From assembly GCA_038329845.1 (NCBI GenBank), contig JBBQNJ010000006.1, positions 20,161 to 84,160 on the forward strand: 64,000 nucleotides of DNA, given 5' to 3'. This document shows, one piece after another, positions 52,614 to 60,908 of this stretch. The stretch is from JBBQNJ01 sp038329845 (lineage in GTDB: Bacteria > Planctomycetota > Phycisphaerae > Tepidisphaerales > Tepidisphaeraceae). The notes below the pieces were generated by a model. It was not told the DNA's origin. It saw only the letters and a program-made list of their open reading frames with translations, and searched no databases. Numbering within the stretch: position 1 is the stretch's first letter; every line of letters starts with the position of its first letter. The position numbers were made by a program, and so were the translations under genes.

Positions 52614-53633
52614 ATGAGTTCGGCACCTGGATTGAATGTTCTTAAGCCGTCGGATTTCACCTCAAGCCAGGACGTGCGCTGGTGCCCGGGGTGCGGAGAT
52701 TACTCGATCCTGGCGCAGATGAAGAAGGTTTTGGCCCGCTGCGGGGTGGACCGGTCAAAGACCGTCTTCATCAGCGGCATCGGCTGCTCGAGCCGGTTTC
52801 CCTACTACATGAACACCTACGGGTTCCACTCGATCCACGGCCGCGCCCCGACGCTGGCGTCGGGGCTGAAGTTGGCCCGCCCGGACCTGAGCGTCTGGAT
52901 TGTCACCGGCGACGGCGATGCCCTGTCGATCGGGGGCAACCACTTCATGCACATCATCCGCCGGAACATGGATGTGAAGATCCTCCTGTTCAACAACCGC
53001 ATCTATGGGTTGACTAAGGGGCAGTACTCCCCCACCAGCGAACAGGGCAAGCGGACCAAGAGTTCGCCCATGGGCGCGCCGGATTTTCCAGTCCGCCCGA
53101 TCAGTTTGGCGATCGCCGCCGAGGCCACGTTCGCCGCCCGCGCCATCGACGTGGATGTCAAGCATCTCGAAAGTGTCTTGGACCGCGCCGCCCGTCACGT
53201 CGGGACCGCCTTCGTCGAGATCTACCAGAACTGCAATATTTTCAACGATGGCGCCTACAGCTACGCCACCGATAAGCAGTCCAAGGCCGACACCACACTG
53301 GTCCTCGAGCACGGCAAGCCGCTGATTTTCGGCAAGGACCAGAGCAAGGGGATTCGCCTGCATGGGATCAATCCCGAGATCGTCAATCTCGCCGATGTGC
53401 AGAAGGACGACCTGTTGATCCATGATGAGAAGGCGTCCGATCCATCGCTGGCGTTTTTGCTCAGCCGGATGCGTTATCCGGAGTTTCCCGAGCCGTTGGG
53501 AGTTTTTCGTGCCGTGGATCAGCCCCGTTATGGGGAGCTGGTTCGGCGGCAGAACCTCGACGCCATCGCCCGCCAGGGTCCCGGTGACTTGCAGGCGATG
53601 CTCAGCGGAACCGAGACCTGGACGGTCAGCTAG
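52614..53633 (+). CDS. korB: 2-oxoacid:ferredoxin oxidoreductase beta subunit
   Basis: About 339 residues starting at MSSAPGLNV, with GGAATGAAG ahead. It is the thiamine-diphosphate and Fe-S subunit. VRWCPGCGDYSILAQMKKVL and FISGIGCSSRFPYYMNTYGF carry the cluster Cys and family core; VTGDGDALSIGGNHFMHIIR with RRNMDVKILLFNN is the GDG-N30-N ThDP motif. DVQKDDLLIHDEK is the C-terminal signature. It pairs with KorA. The enzyme is usually oxygen-sensitive and replaces 2-oxoglutarate dehydrogenase in such organisms. A Zn-ribbon CBS protein follows after 39 bases. Confidence 0.96.
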   Translation: MSSAPGLNVLKPSDFTSSQDVRWCPGCGDYSILAQMKKVLARCGVDRSKTVFISGIGCSSRFPYYMNTYGFHSIHGRAPTLASGLKLARPDLSVWIVTGDGDALSIGGNHFMHIIRRNMDVKILLFNNRIYGLTKGQYSPTSEQGKRTKSSPMGAPDFPVRPISLAIAAEATFAARAIDVDVKHLESVLDRAARHVGTAFVEIYQNCNIFNDGAYSYATDKQSKADTTLVLEHGKPLIFGKDQSKGIRLHGINPEIVNLADVQKDDLLIHDEKASDPSLAFLLSRMRYPEFPEPLGVFRAVDQPRYGELVRRQNLDAIARQGPGDLQAMLSGTETWTVS

Positions 53634-53672
53634 ACCGCGCGATCCGCGCTGAACCGACGACCGAGGTGTTCG

Positions 53673-54212
53673 ATGCCCACGCTATGCCCAAGCTGCGGAA
53701 AACCGAATATCGAAGGGGCCGATCTATGCGCCAACTGCGGGGAAGACCTGCGCGGTGAAAGTGGCGCCGAGAGCGGCTCGCCGCTCGAGCGGCTGCTGGC
53801 GGAAAAGCCCCTGACGGCTCTGGAATGGTCCAAGGTCCACCAGATTTCACCGGACACGACGCTCGAGGACGCGATCTTCGCGCTCAGCCGTCAAAAGCTC
53901 GATATCGTGCTTGTGGTCGACAACGGCGAGCTGGTCGGGGTGCTGTCGGTGCGTGACGTACTCGTGCGAGTCGGGGCCAATTACGCCGACAAACTGCGGC
54001 TTGTGGTGCGCGACTTTATGACCGCCAAGCCGGAGGTTCTGTCCCCGGATTCCCCGATTGTCTTCGCCATCAACAAGATGGACGTGGGCGGATGCCGGCA
54101 TGTCCCGGTAGTCGAGCAGGGCAAGCCGATCGGGCTGGTCTCGGTGCGAAACGTGGTGCGATATATCGTGCGTCACGGGCGCGCTGGCGCTGCCGAGCCG
54201 GCCATCGCGTGA
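53673..54212 (+). CDS. Zinc-ribbon plus CBS-pair protein
   Basis: 179 residues. The N-terminal zinc ribbon has Cys pairs CPSC (C5, C8) and CANC (C19, C22). Two CBS domains follow (about 45-105 and 110-170: ALSRQKLDIVLVVDNGELVG, then VLSVRDVL, and MDVGGCRHVPVVEQGKPIG). The last residues AAEPAIA coincide with the first unit of the downstream tandem repeat. A second CBS protein at 50009 lies on the other side of korAB, so both may sense the adenylate pool of this pathway. Confidence 0.85.
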   Translation: MPTLCPSCGKPNIEGADLCANCGEDLRGESGAESGSPLERLLAEKPLTALEWSKVHQISPDTTLEDAIFALSRQKLDIVLVVDNGELVGVLSVRDVLVRVGANYADKLRLVVRDFMTAKPEVLSPDSPIVFAINKMDVGGCRHVPVVEQGKPIGLVSVRNVVRYIVRHGRAGAAEPAIA

Positions 54213-54390
54213 AAAACTGGCAAGTAGTTATGGGCGCACCTGCACCGCCGAGCCTGCTACCGTGTGCGGATCCGGCAAGGGGTTACTGCTCGTCGGAGCC
54301 GCCGAGTCGGCCAGCGCGTGCGGATCCGGCAAGGGGTTACTGCACGCCGGAGCCGTCGAGCCGGCCAGCGCGTGAGGATCCGGCCTGGGG
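54198..54390. repeat. 54-bp tandem repeat at the convergent gene boundary
   Basis: A unit starting GTGCGGATCCGGCAAGGGGT occurs at 54264 and 54318, with a third start at 54372 (GTGAGGATCC), spaced 54 bp each. The GAGCCGGCCAGCGCGTG part also matches the end of the CBS gene at 54198 and a degenerate copy at 54248. It sits between the convergent CBS and exported-protein genes. Being 54 bp, copy changes would keep frame. Confidence 0.85.
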
Positions 54391-56304
54391 TTAAGGCTCG
54401 TCGATCGGACGCGCAGGGGCAGTGGCCGGGCCGGTGGTGGGGATCGTCGGGCGCATCGCCTCGACCTCCATGGCGTCGATCGGTGCCATCACCGCCAGCC
54501 ACAACGCCGGGGAATCCAGCGTCAACGGCGAGAGCAGCGGGTTGCCTTGGGTCTTGATTCGTAGAATCCCTTTGTCGGTCTGGCGCGCCGTTACAGCGCT
54601 GATCCCGGAATAGTCCATCAGCGTCCGGGCCGAGGGCATCATCAGCGGATGGGTCGGCCAGCCGAAATCACTCTCGCGCCGGCCCTGATTCAAGACGAAG
54701 GTCATCAGCGGCAGCCCCATCGGGTAGAGATTGCGGATCAGTTCCGGACCGCTGATCTGGACGAACGGCCCATCGACGCCGATGCGGCCGCGGGCGGCGG
54801 CGAACTGGGGATTGCCGGTGATATTCGCCCCGCCGCGAATCTGGCGGACGGCGTCCTGCACCGTTTGGGGGTACAGGCCGACTACCAGATGCCCATCGAT
54901 GGCGGCCCAGGAGGGCGCCATGACCGACCATCCTTCGTTTTGCAAAAGCGTGTGAATCCGCACGCCGTCGATTTCGCGTATTTCGATCTGGCCGCTGTCG
55001 CCGAACAATTCGGCCAGGAGTTGCCGGGTGGTCTCGAGGGTTCGATCCAGTCGATCGGCGTCGCGAACGCTTGCCACCAAGGTCCAGCCGGTGAAAAACC
55101 ACCCGCCGGTGCTGGCCGAGTTGTAGATCGCCCACTGGTCTCCCAGCGGTGCCAGCACGTCGCGGGTGCCCACGCCCAAATCGGCGGCGGATTTCTCGAT
55201 GGCGTTGAACGCGCCGGTGGCGGCGGCCCCGGCGATCCCCTCGGCCGCGGCCTTGAGCTGCTCATACACTTTCACCGGATCCATTCGCACCGCCGCGGCG
55301 ACCATCGCATCGGACGGGATGCACTGGAGGAACGATTCATCGACCGGGGGATTGATCATCGCCGCCAGCAGGCCATGCGGAGGTGAATCGGTCCGAAGCA
55401 ACGTGCGGGTGACGAAGTTGCCCTCGACGATCGAGGTGGATTCGGCAACCGCCTGGACATTGTCAAGGCCGATTTGCTTGATGAGCGACGGCCAGAACGG
55501 GCTCCACTGTTTCAGCGAGGAGTCTCGGGTGAGGGCTTTGCGAAGGGCCTCCAACGCCCGGGGCGCATCCATATAGGTCGTCAAAATGGAGTCCCGCGGC
55601 GGATCGGCCAGCGCCTGCATCGCATTCGTGAACCCGGGCGATGACGCCAGCGGGTTGGCCAGGGGCTGGGAGTTGTCGATCAGCGTCGGGAGGAACCGCT
55701 CGGCCTGATCGCCCCAGTAGATGACGAAACGATCGCCGACAAATCCCCAGACGTAAATCGGGCGCTCCATGGCGTCGGGCTTGAGCCACAGCCATGAGCC
55801 TTGCAGCTTCATCATCTGCACGGTGCCACCCAGGCGGCCCTTGAGGCGGGTGTGGACTGGCTGAAAGCTTTTCTCGAACGATTTTCGCCGCGCGCCCAGA
55901 TTGATGATCAGCGCGGCCTGCGCCGTCGAGCCGTTGGCTCGAGCCGGTTGCCAATCCAGCAGTGCGAAGGCACCCTGGCATTGGGCGATATCGGCAAGCA
56001 TCGCCGTCCAGTCGTCGGGGAGTTTTTCGCGGGGATTTTCCGCGTCGATGAGGTCCAGCAGCAGTCGCTGCAGCAATCCGCGCCAAGGCCCGATGAACTG
56101 CTCGTCGGCGAGCATCTTGGCCGGGCGCGTCTCCTGCATCGCCGCATTCGGCGACCAGCCAAGATAGACCATCGTGGTTCCCGGCAGGCGCTCGACCAGC
56201 GGCGGCGGTTCGGCTCTCACTGCCATACCGGCGAACAAGGCGAGAATCGCCGGGAAGATCACGAGGATTCGCAGTCCGCTACGCCGGGGGGTGGGGGTGA
56301 ACAT
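54391..56304 (-). CDS. Exported DUF3352-like protein
   Basis: A 637-residue exported protein with a signal peptide (LRILVIFPAILALFAGMAVR-A, cleavage near 31). The body resembles DUF3352: VERLPGTTMVYLGWSP, then LPTLIDNSQP, GGWFFTGWTLVASVRDADRL and the recurring VGLYPQTVQDAV. It is the closest visible relative of the next upstream gene (56510), which has VYVAWAGADS and VGLYPQTVSAAA at the same places. Function is unknown; the family appears in surface or periplasmic settings in planctomycetes. The start ATG has no clear Shine-Dalgarno. Confidence 0.7.
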   Translation of the reverse strand: MFTPTPRRSGLRILVIFPAILALFAGMAVRAEPPPLVERLPGTTMVYLGWSPNAAMQETRPAKMLADEQFIGPWRGLLQRLLLDLIDAENPREKLPDDWTAMLADIAQCQGAFALLDWQPARANGSTAQAALIINLGARRKSFEKSFQPVHTRLKGRLGGTVQMMKLQGSWLWLKPDAMERPIYVWGFVGDRFVIYWGDQAERFLPTLIDNSQPLANPLASSPGFTNAMQALADPPRDSILTTYMDAPRALEALRKALTRDSSLKQWSPFWPSLIKQIGLDNVQAVAESTSIVEGNFVTRTLLRTDSPPHGLLAAMINPPVDESFLQCIPSDAMVAAAVRMDPVKVYEQLKAAAEGIAGAAATGAFNAIEKSAADLGVGTRDVLAPLGDQWAIYNSASTGGWFFTGWTLVASVRDADRLDRTLETTRQLLAELFGDSGQIEIREIDGVRIHTLLQNEGWSVMAPSWAAIDGHLVVGLYPQTVQDAVRQIRGGANITGNPQFAAARGRIGVDGPFVQISGPELIRNLYPMGLPLMTFVLNQGRRESDFGWPTHPLMMPSARTLMDYSGISAVTARQTDKGILRIKTQGNPLLSPLTLDSPALWLAVMAPIDAMEVEAMRPTIPTTGPATAPARPIDEP

Positions 56305-56509
56305 AGAGAGGGAGTTGGGGTTCAGATCGACCGGGGAAAAGGCTCAGTTCTGATTTCAAATTTCAAATTACAGATTGCAGCTTTCGGAGTTCAGATTCTG
56401 GAATCTGGATTTTGAATCAAGTCGGTGGAACCATTCTAAGAAAGTCTACGTCCGATCGGCCCTCGGGCGCATCATGGGCCTAAGAACGCGCCGAGGTGCC
56501 GGGGGCGGG
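56305..56509. other. Intergenic spacer between the two exported-protein genes
   Basis: An AT-richer island with internal near-repeats (GGAGTTCAGATTCTGGAATC, about 56388-56408, and CAAATTTCAAATTACAGATT, about 56356-56375). No gene is seen. It may hold the promoter of the downstream gene on the minus strand. Confidence 0.4.
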
Positions 56510-58741
56510 TTACTTCACACCGCGCGGCGCGGGAATACCAACCGGTCCATTTCGCTCGATCATTCCCATCGCCGCATCCATCCGCACAAACTCCACATGT
56601 CCATCGGCGAATAGGGTATTGATCCCGTCGTTGCCGTTGATCCCCGGGCGCTCGTAGGCCAGCACATCATCCGGAGCGCTGGAGCTTGTCTTACCCGCGC
56701 CGACGTAGACGTAATCGCTGTTGGCCATCACCCAGGGGGCGAGTTCTGCCATGGGCGCGCCGACGGGCGGGCGCTTGTCCGAGTCGGGATGAACAAACAC
56801 CATGGCGCCCAGATCCTGCGTCTTGACCAGTTCGGCCAGATCCGGTGGATACTTTCCTCTGTGTTCATTGGCGTAAAGGGCGCAACCCATTCCGATCTGG
56901 CGAAGATTGGAGGCACTCTTCACGCGATTGGCGGTGGTGCGGGCCCGGTTTAACGACGGCAGCAGGATCCCGAGCATGACCGGGGCCTGCATCGCCATCC
57001 CCGGCCCCATCGCCGCGCCGCCGCCGAACAGTTCGCTGCCGGGGAAGGGGCTGATCGCCCGCATATGCCAGCCGTCATCGTCGGTCCAGGTGATCGATCC
57101 CGCAGGCGCCAGGTGCGGCATCAACGCCGGCAGCGGCGCCGGGAACAGCGCCGGTGCCGGGGCACCCATCAGATCGCCGACCCCGGTCATCAGCCGGGAA
57201 AGGGCCAGAAGCGTCTGATAGCTTTCCGGCGCGGTTCGCGGCAGATCCGCGAACCCGAATCCGCTGACCGCGACCTTTCCTTTCTGCGCCCCGGTCTCGA
57301 GGCGTTTTCGCAGTGCCGCAAACGCGGGATTGTCCTGGATCGAGGCACCCTTGCCCGACGTGAACGCGGCTGCGGCGCTGACCGTCTGCGGATACAGTCC
57401 CACATACAGATTCCCGTCTTTGATTGCCCACGCGGGCGCGATCAGCGGAATCGCGAGGTAATGAATCTTCAGCCCCGATGGTTCGCGGGTGGTCTTCACC
57501 AGGAGGGTGACCTTTTCGTTGCCCATATTCTGGGCGATGAGGTTGTTGGCGACCTGTTCGAGCTGGCTGAGTCCCTTCTCCGCCGCCGCCGGATCGCGCA
57601 GGCGGTTAATCCCCACCATTCCGGTCAGGCCGCTGCCGGCGATCTGCGGGGCGACGTAGCAGCCCCACTCAGCGCCCAGCGGAGCCAGCACGTCATCATG
57701 CAAGTCCAACCCGAGCCTCTGCTTGATCTGGTCCATCCCCTCATCGAATTGTTGTTGAGCGTTGGGGTCCACCTTGCCCAGCGCGGTGCGGACCTGCTGG
57801 AAAAGACTGGCCAGGTCCAGCGTCCCCGCGCCCGCCATGGTGGCATCGGCGGGGATGGCCTTGAGCAGTTCGGCGCTTAGCGGCCCGCCGTCGAGCAGGC
57901 TCGCCAAACCCACTCGCCCGCCGTTCGCCGGCGCGGCGATGAACGCGCGGCTTGACCAGTCGGCCCCGTCGAACGCGCCGGTCCAGATAAACCGCTGAAT
58001 GCCATTGATCCCCGACGCATCGCGCAGCAGCGGCCACTCTCGCAGCGCCTTGCGGTCCTCGCCCTTCTGCACCGCTTCGTCGATCAGCTTGATGATCGCC
58101 TCGACATCTATGTAGGCGATGGCCACCGGCTCGGCATGAACTTGTCCCAGTGCCTGAGCGAAGGGCGCGGCCTTGAGCAGCGTCGCGGCCGCCTGCGGCA
58201 CATCGCCGGCACCGAGCGCATTCAATCGCTCGGCATCTCCCAGCACCAGCATGACCCGCGTTCCGACTGTCCGCACGCTCAGGGGCACGGGCGTGTGGCC
58301 AGCCTTGGCGACGAGTTCGCCGAGCTTGGCCGACAACGCCGGCGCCTCGGCGCCGGCATCGCACAGGATCGCCATCCGCGGGATCGGGTTGTTCACATCG
58401 GTCAGGTCCAGCCCCCCGAAATAGAACGCCGATGGATGCTTCCACATCGGCCCGCTGATCGCCGACAGCACGTCCATCGCTTCGCGGGCATTACGGTCCT
58501 CGCGCCCGATCCGCTCCATCAGTCGCGGGAGAAAATCGTTCACCAGCGTCTTGAAATCCGAGGCGTCGAGGACAGCCTTGAGATGCGACTTTTCATAGCC
58601 CGCCCCCAGCGAATCAGCGCCCGCCCACGCGACGTAGACCATCGCGTCGGCGGGAATCCTCTCCGCCAGCGGCTGCCCCGCCGCCCAGGTTCCCGCCGTC
58701 AGCACAACCGCCATTGCCCAACGAAGATGCACGCAGTTCAT
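56510..58741 (-). CDS. Exported DUF3352-like protein fused to a pseudopilin-like C-terminus
   Basis: 743 residues. A signal peptide (about 1-22) leads to the exported body (LAERIPADAMVYVAWAGADS, about 25-570). At 587-730 the sequence turns into the head region of a DUF1559-type pseudopilin: LLPSLNRARTTANRVKSASN, LRQIGMGCALYANEHRGKYP and the ending FADGHVEFV. The normal GFTLIELL helix is absent and the pilin part is reached through a hydrophobic stretch (MQAPVMLGI). The same signature in free form is found at 16382. The fusion suggests that this protein could dock into or be assembled beside a pseudopilus. It precedes the related 637-residue gene on the same strand. Confidence 0.8.
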   Translation of the reverse strand: MNCVHLRWAMAVVLTAGTWAAGQPLAERIPADAMVYVAWAGADSLGAGYEKSHLKAVLDASDFKTLVNDFLPRLMERIGREDRNAREAMDVLSAISGPMWKHPSAFYFGGLDLTDVNNPIPRMAILCDAGAEAPALSAKLGELVAKAGHTPVPLSVRTVGTRVMLVLGDAERLNALGAGDVPQAAATLLKAAPFAQALGQVHAEPVAIAYIDVEAIIKLIDEAVQKGEDRKALREWPLLRDASGINGIQRFIWTGAFDGADWSSRAFIAAPANGGRVGLASLLDGGPLSAELLKAIPADATMAGAGTLDLASLFQQVRTALGKVDPNAQQQFDEGMDQIKQRLGLDLHDDVLAPLGAEWGCYVAPQIAGSGLTGMVGINRLRDPAAAEKGLSQLEQVANNLIAQNMGNEKVTLLVKTTREPSGLKIHYLAIPLIAPAWAIKDGNLYVGLYPQTVSAAAAFTSGKGASIQDNPAFAALRKRLETGAQKGKVAVSGFGFADLPRTAPESYQTLLALSRLMTGVGDLMGAPAPALFPAPLPALMPHLAPAGSITWTDDDGWHMRAISPFPGSELFGGGAAMGPGMAMQAPVMLGILLPSLNRARTTANRVKSASNLRQIGMGCALYANEHRGKYPPDLAELVKTQDLGAMVFVHPDSDKRPPVGAPMAELAPWVMANSDYVYVGAGKTSSSAPDDVLAYERPGINGNDGINTLFADGHVEFVRMDAAMGMIERNGPVGIPAPRGVK

Positions 58742-58873
58742 AAAGACTCCTTCCCAGAGAATTGACCATCACCGTTCAACGCCCCCCAATATCGCCCGGG
58801 CCTGACGGGCTTGCAAGTGAGAAACCGTGGACCGGGAATCCACCTTACGCCGGACATCGAGCGCAGAACGCGA

Positions 58874-59710
58874 TCAGTCCCCCACGGCCACGTCGAGCCG
58901 CCGGGGCGCGGCGATCAGGCCGTGGCGATGGGCCAGGGAATGAAACCACCGGATTGCGTCGAGTTGCCGCGGTCCAATATCGAACTGCAGATACTCGGTG
59001 AGATATCGGCGGGCCAGGTCCGCCGGCCAGCCCCGGGGAACCGCAAAGCGCGATACGAGTTCGTCCACGCGAGCCATCCCCAACCGCCGGGCCTCGGTGA
59101 GTCGGTTGGGAAGATCCCCGAGCCGCACCCCGGCCCGCGCCGTCCAGACCGCGAACACGAACGGCAAGCCGGTCAGGGCCTTCCACTCCTCGCCGAGATC
59201 TAATTGATGCGGCATCCCCGCCGGCTGCTCGCACACCACCTTGTCGCCGATCAGCAACATTGCCTCGGTGCCGGATTGTTCGCCGCTCGACAGATCGATC
59301 AGCCGAGGCTGGACCGCGTATCGTTCGGCGAGGATGATCCGGGCCAGCGCCACCGAGGTGTGGCTGTCGGGATCGCACGCCAGGGTGGTGATCTTCTCCG
59401 CCGGCGTTTGGCTGAAGATACGCACGGTCAACGTGGGCCCATCGCAGCCGATTCCGCCGGCGGGAATGATTCTCGCGCCATCGAGACGTTGATAATCGAT
59501 CACCGGCAGCAGCGCCACATCCAGGGTCCGGTTGATCAAACCTTCGAGCAATGCCGAGGGCACTCGCAACGACAGGTCGATGTCGTCCTGGGCATCCAGT
59601 CCATCGATCAGCGGCTTGGAATTGAAAAAGCTCACCGCGCCGATCCGCCACCTGCGCATGGGCCGCGAGGTCGGGTCGGGATCGCGAGGCTGAGGGGTGT
59701 GCGAGGGCAT
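58874..59710 (-). CDS. mqnA: Chorismate dehydratase of the futalosine menaquinone pathway
   Basis: About 278 residues from MPSHTPQPRD, or 261 from MRRWRIGAVS, where family similarity begins; neither start has a convincing Shine-Dalgarno. MqnA removes water from chorismate, the first step of menaquinone synthesis by the futalosine route. The type 2 periplasmic-binding-like fold is seen in IGAVSFFNSKPLIDGLD, PSALLEGLINRTLDVALLPV, then SHTSVALARIILAERYAV and LLIGDKVV, with PFVFAVWTARAGV near the end. No other mqn gene is in the window. An NAD-dependent epimerase gene lies upstream on the same strand. Confidence 0.9.
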   Translation of the reverse strand: MPSHTPQPRDPDPTSRPMRRWRIGAVSFFNSKPLIDGLDAQDDIDLSLRVPSALLEGLINRTLDVALLPVIDYQRLDGARIIPAGGIGCDGPTLTVRIFSQTPAEKITTLACDPDSHTSVALARIILAERYAVQPRLIDLSSGEQSGTEAMLLIGDKVVCEQPAGMPHQLDLGEEWKALTGLPFVFAVWTARAGVRLGDLPNRLTEARRLGMARVDELVSRFAVPRGWPADLARRYLTEYLQFDIGPRQLDAIRWFHSLAHRHGLIAAPRRLDVAVGD

Positions 59711-59841
59711 GGATACGCTTTCGCGCCGGATCGGGCTTGTGGATCCGGTTCGAATTCCAAATTTCAAAGCCGCCCGCCGAAGCGCTCCGCTCGATCGAAC
59801 GCCGACTTCCCGGAAAAACCGACGAACCGATCGTCGGACGA

Positions 59842-60717
59842 TCAAACCGGGGTCGGCACCGGCGCCGTGACCGACGGCGGCAGCTCGGCGACGAAGCCCA
59901 GCAGTTCGCGGGCCCGCTCGCCGCTCAGTAAGGGATCATCCGGTACGAGCGGTCGCTTGAACGGCGGCATCTCGCCGTAGCATTCAACGATGTCCTCGAC
60001 GCTCCATGGCCGCAGCGGGCGTACGGCGACGGCGTTGAGCGGCGTATGTCCCGGGCGACCGGATTCGATGCACAGGCGAATCAGCCTCGCTGCGTCCTCA
60101 ACGCGGATGTAGGTGCCGAGCGACCCGCCCATCGACCAGTTCCACCAAGCCTTAGTCTTGGTCCGCGTCGTCGAGACGCGGGACGAATCCGACTCGATTC
60201 GTCGCACGGCGGTGAAGCGAAGCGAAAAAACGCTCAACGACGGGACGCGCCGCGCAAATGACTCGGCGATGTGTTCGGTCATTGCCTTGCTCAGCGGATA
60301 GCCCGCCTGCGGGCGAAGGGGATGATCCTCATCGACCGGCAGGTAGAGCGGCGCCGCCGTGGTCTGCGGCGGGCCGATGAACCCATAGCTCTGAATGCTC
60401 GAGGCATTGACGATCCGACGAACCCCCGCGTCGAACGCGGCTTGGAACACGTTGTGGGTGCTGACCACATTGTTGGCGAATCCCTCGGCATCACCGACGC
60501 GGGAAAAACCCGGCAGGTTGCCCATCTGCACCACCGCTTCGACGCCCTCCATCAGCTTGCGCACATCGTCAAAGCGCTGCAGGTCCACCAGCCGCGTCTC
60601 CCATGGGGCTTCGCCTGCCCGCACATCGGTGGCGATGATCTGGTGCCCATGCCCGAGCAACTCCCGAATGGCGGCGGCGCCGATCTTCCCGCTGCCGCCC
60701 GTAACAAGAATATTCAT
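59842..60717 (-). CDS. NAD-dependent epimerase/dehydratase
   Basis: A 291-residue extended short-chain dehydrogenase from the ATG at 60717. The cofactor motif is ILVTGGSGKIGAAAIRELLG. AVVQMGNLPGFSRVGDA replaces the usual AG-motif. The active-site segment is ASSIQSYGF (Ser) and GYPLSKAMTEH (Tyr-x3-Lys). Substrate pocket LRFTAVRR and CIESGRPGHTPLNA are family-like. It probably acts on a nucleotide sugar or related sugar. It is divergent from the glycosyltransferase gene 191 bases away and 131 bases upstream of mqnA. Confidence 0.9.
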   Translation of the reverse strand: MNILVTGGSGKIGAAAIRELLGHGHQIIATDVRAGEAPWETRLVDLQRFDDVRKLMEGVEAVVQMGNLPGFSRVGDAEGFANNVVSTHNVFQAAFDAGVRRIVNASSIQSYGFIGPPQTTAAPLYLPVDEDHPLRPQAGYPLSKAMTEHIAESFARRVPSLSVFSLRFTAVRRIESDSSRVSTTRTKTKAWWNWSMGGSLGTYIRVEDAARLIRLCIESGRPGHTPLNAVAVRPLRPWSVEDIVECYGEMPPFKRPLVPDDPLLSGERARELLGFVAELPPSVTAPVPTPV

Positions 60718-60908
60718 GTAATCGTCCCTGAATAGCGGAACGTTAGCACCCGCCCTACCGCGCTGGCAAGAGCTTGGTCGATTGTCCCATCCAGCAGATG
60801 CTTTATCGAACCGCCGCTGGACAATCGCACCGCTCGGCAATTACTGTTGATCGCCCCTGTGGGAGTGGGGGGTGGGGGGTGGCGGGGAGGAGGAGGCGAA
60901 AGGAGCGA
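60718..60908. promoter_or_regulatory. Divergent intergenic region with a G-quadruplex motif
   Basis: Plus-strand GGGAGTGGGGGGTGGGGGGT (60861 on, then GGCGGGG) has four runs of at least three G within 27 bases, a canonical G-quadruplex motif in the leader of the glycosyltransferase. A purine-rich GGAGG repeat and an AAAGGAG box follow just before the start. No strong -35/-10 pair was identified. Confidence 0.5.

Noticed and set aside
54198..54390. CRISPR-like array
   Set aside because: The copies are contiguous tandem units of 54 bp with no unique spacers, and no cas gene is near.
59740..59765. A tRNA T-loop-like string (GGTTCGAATTCC)
   Set aside because: No anticodon arm or acceptor stem can be formed around it, and it falls just upstream of mqnA.
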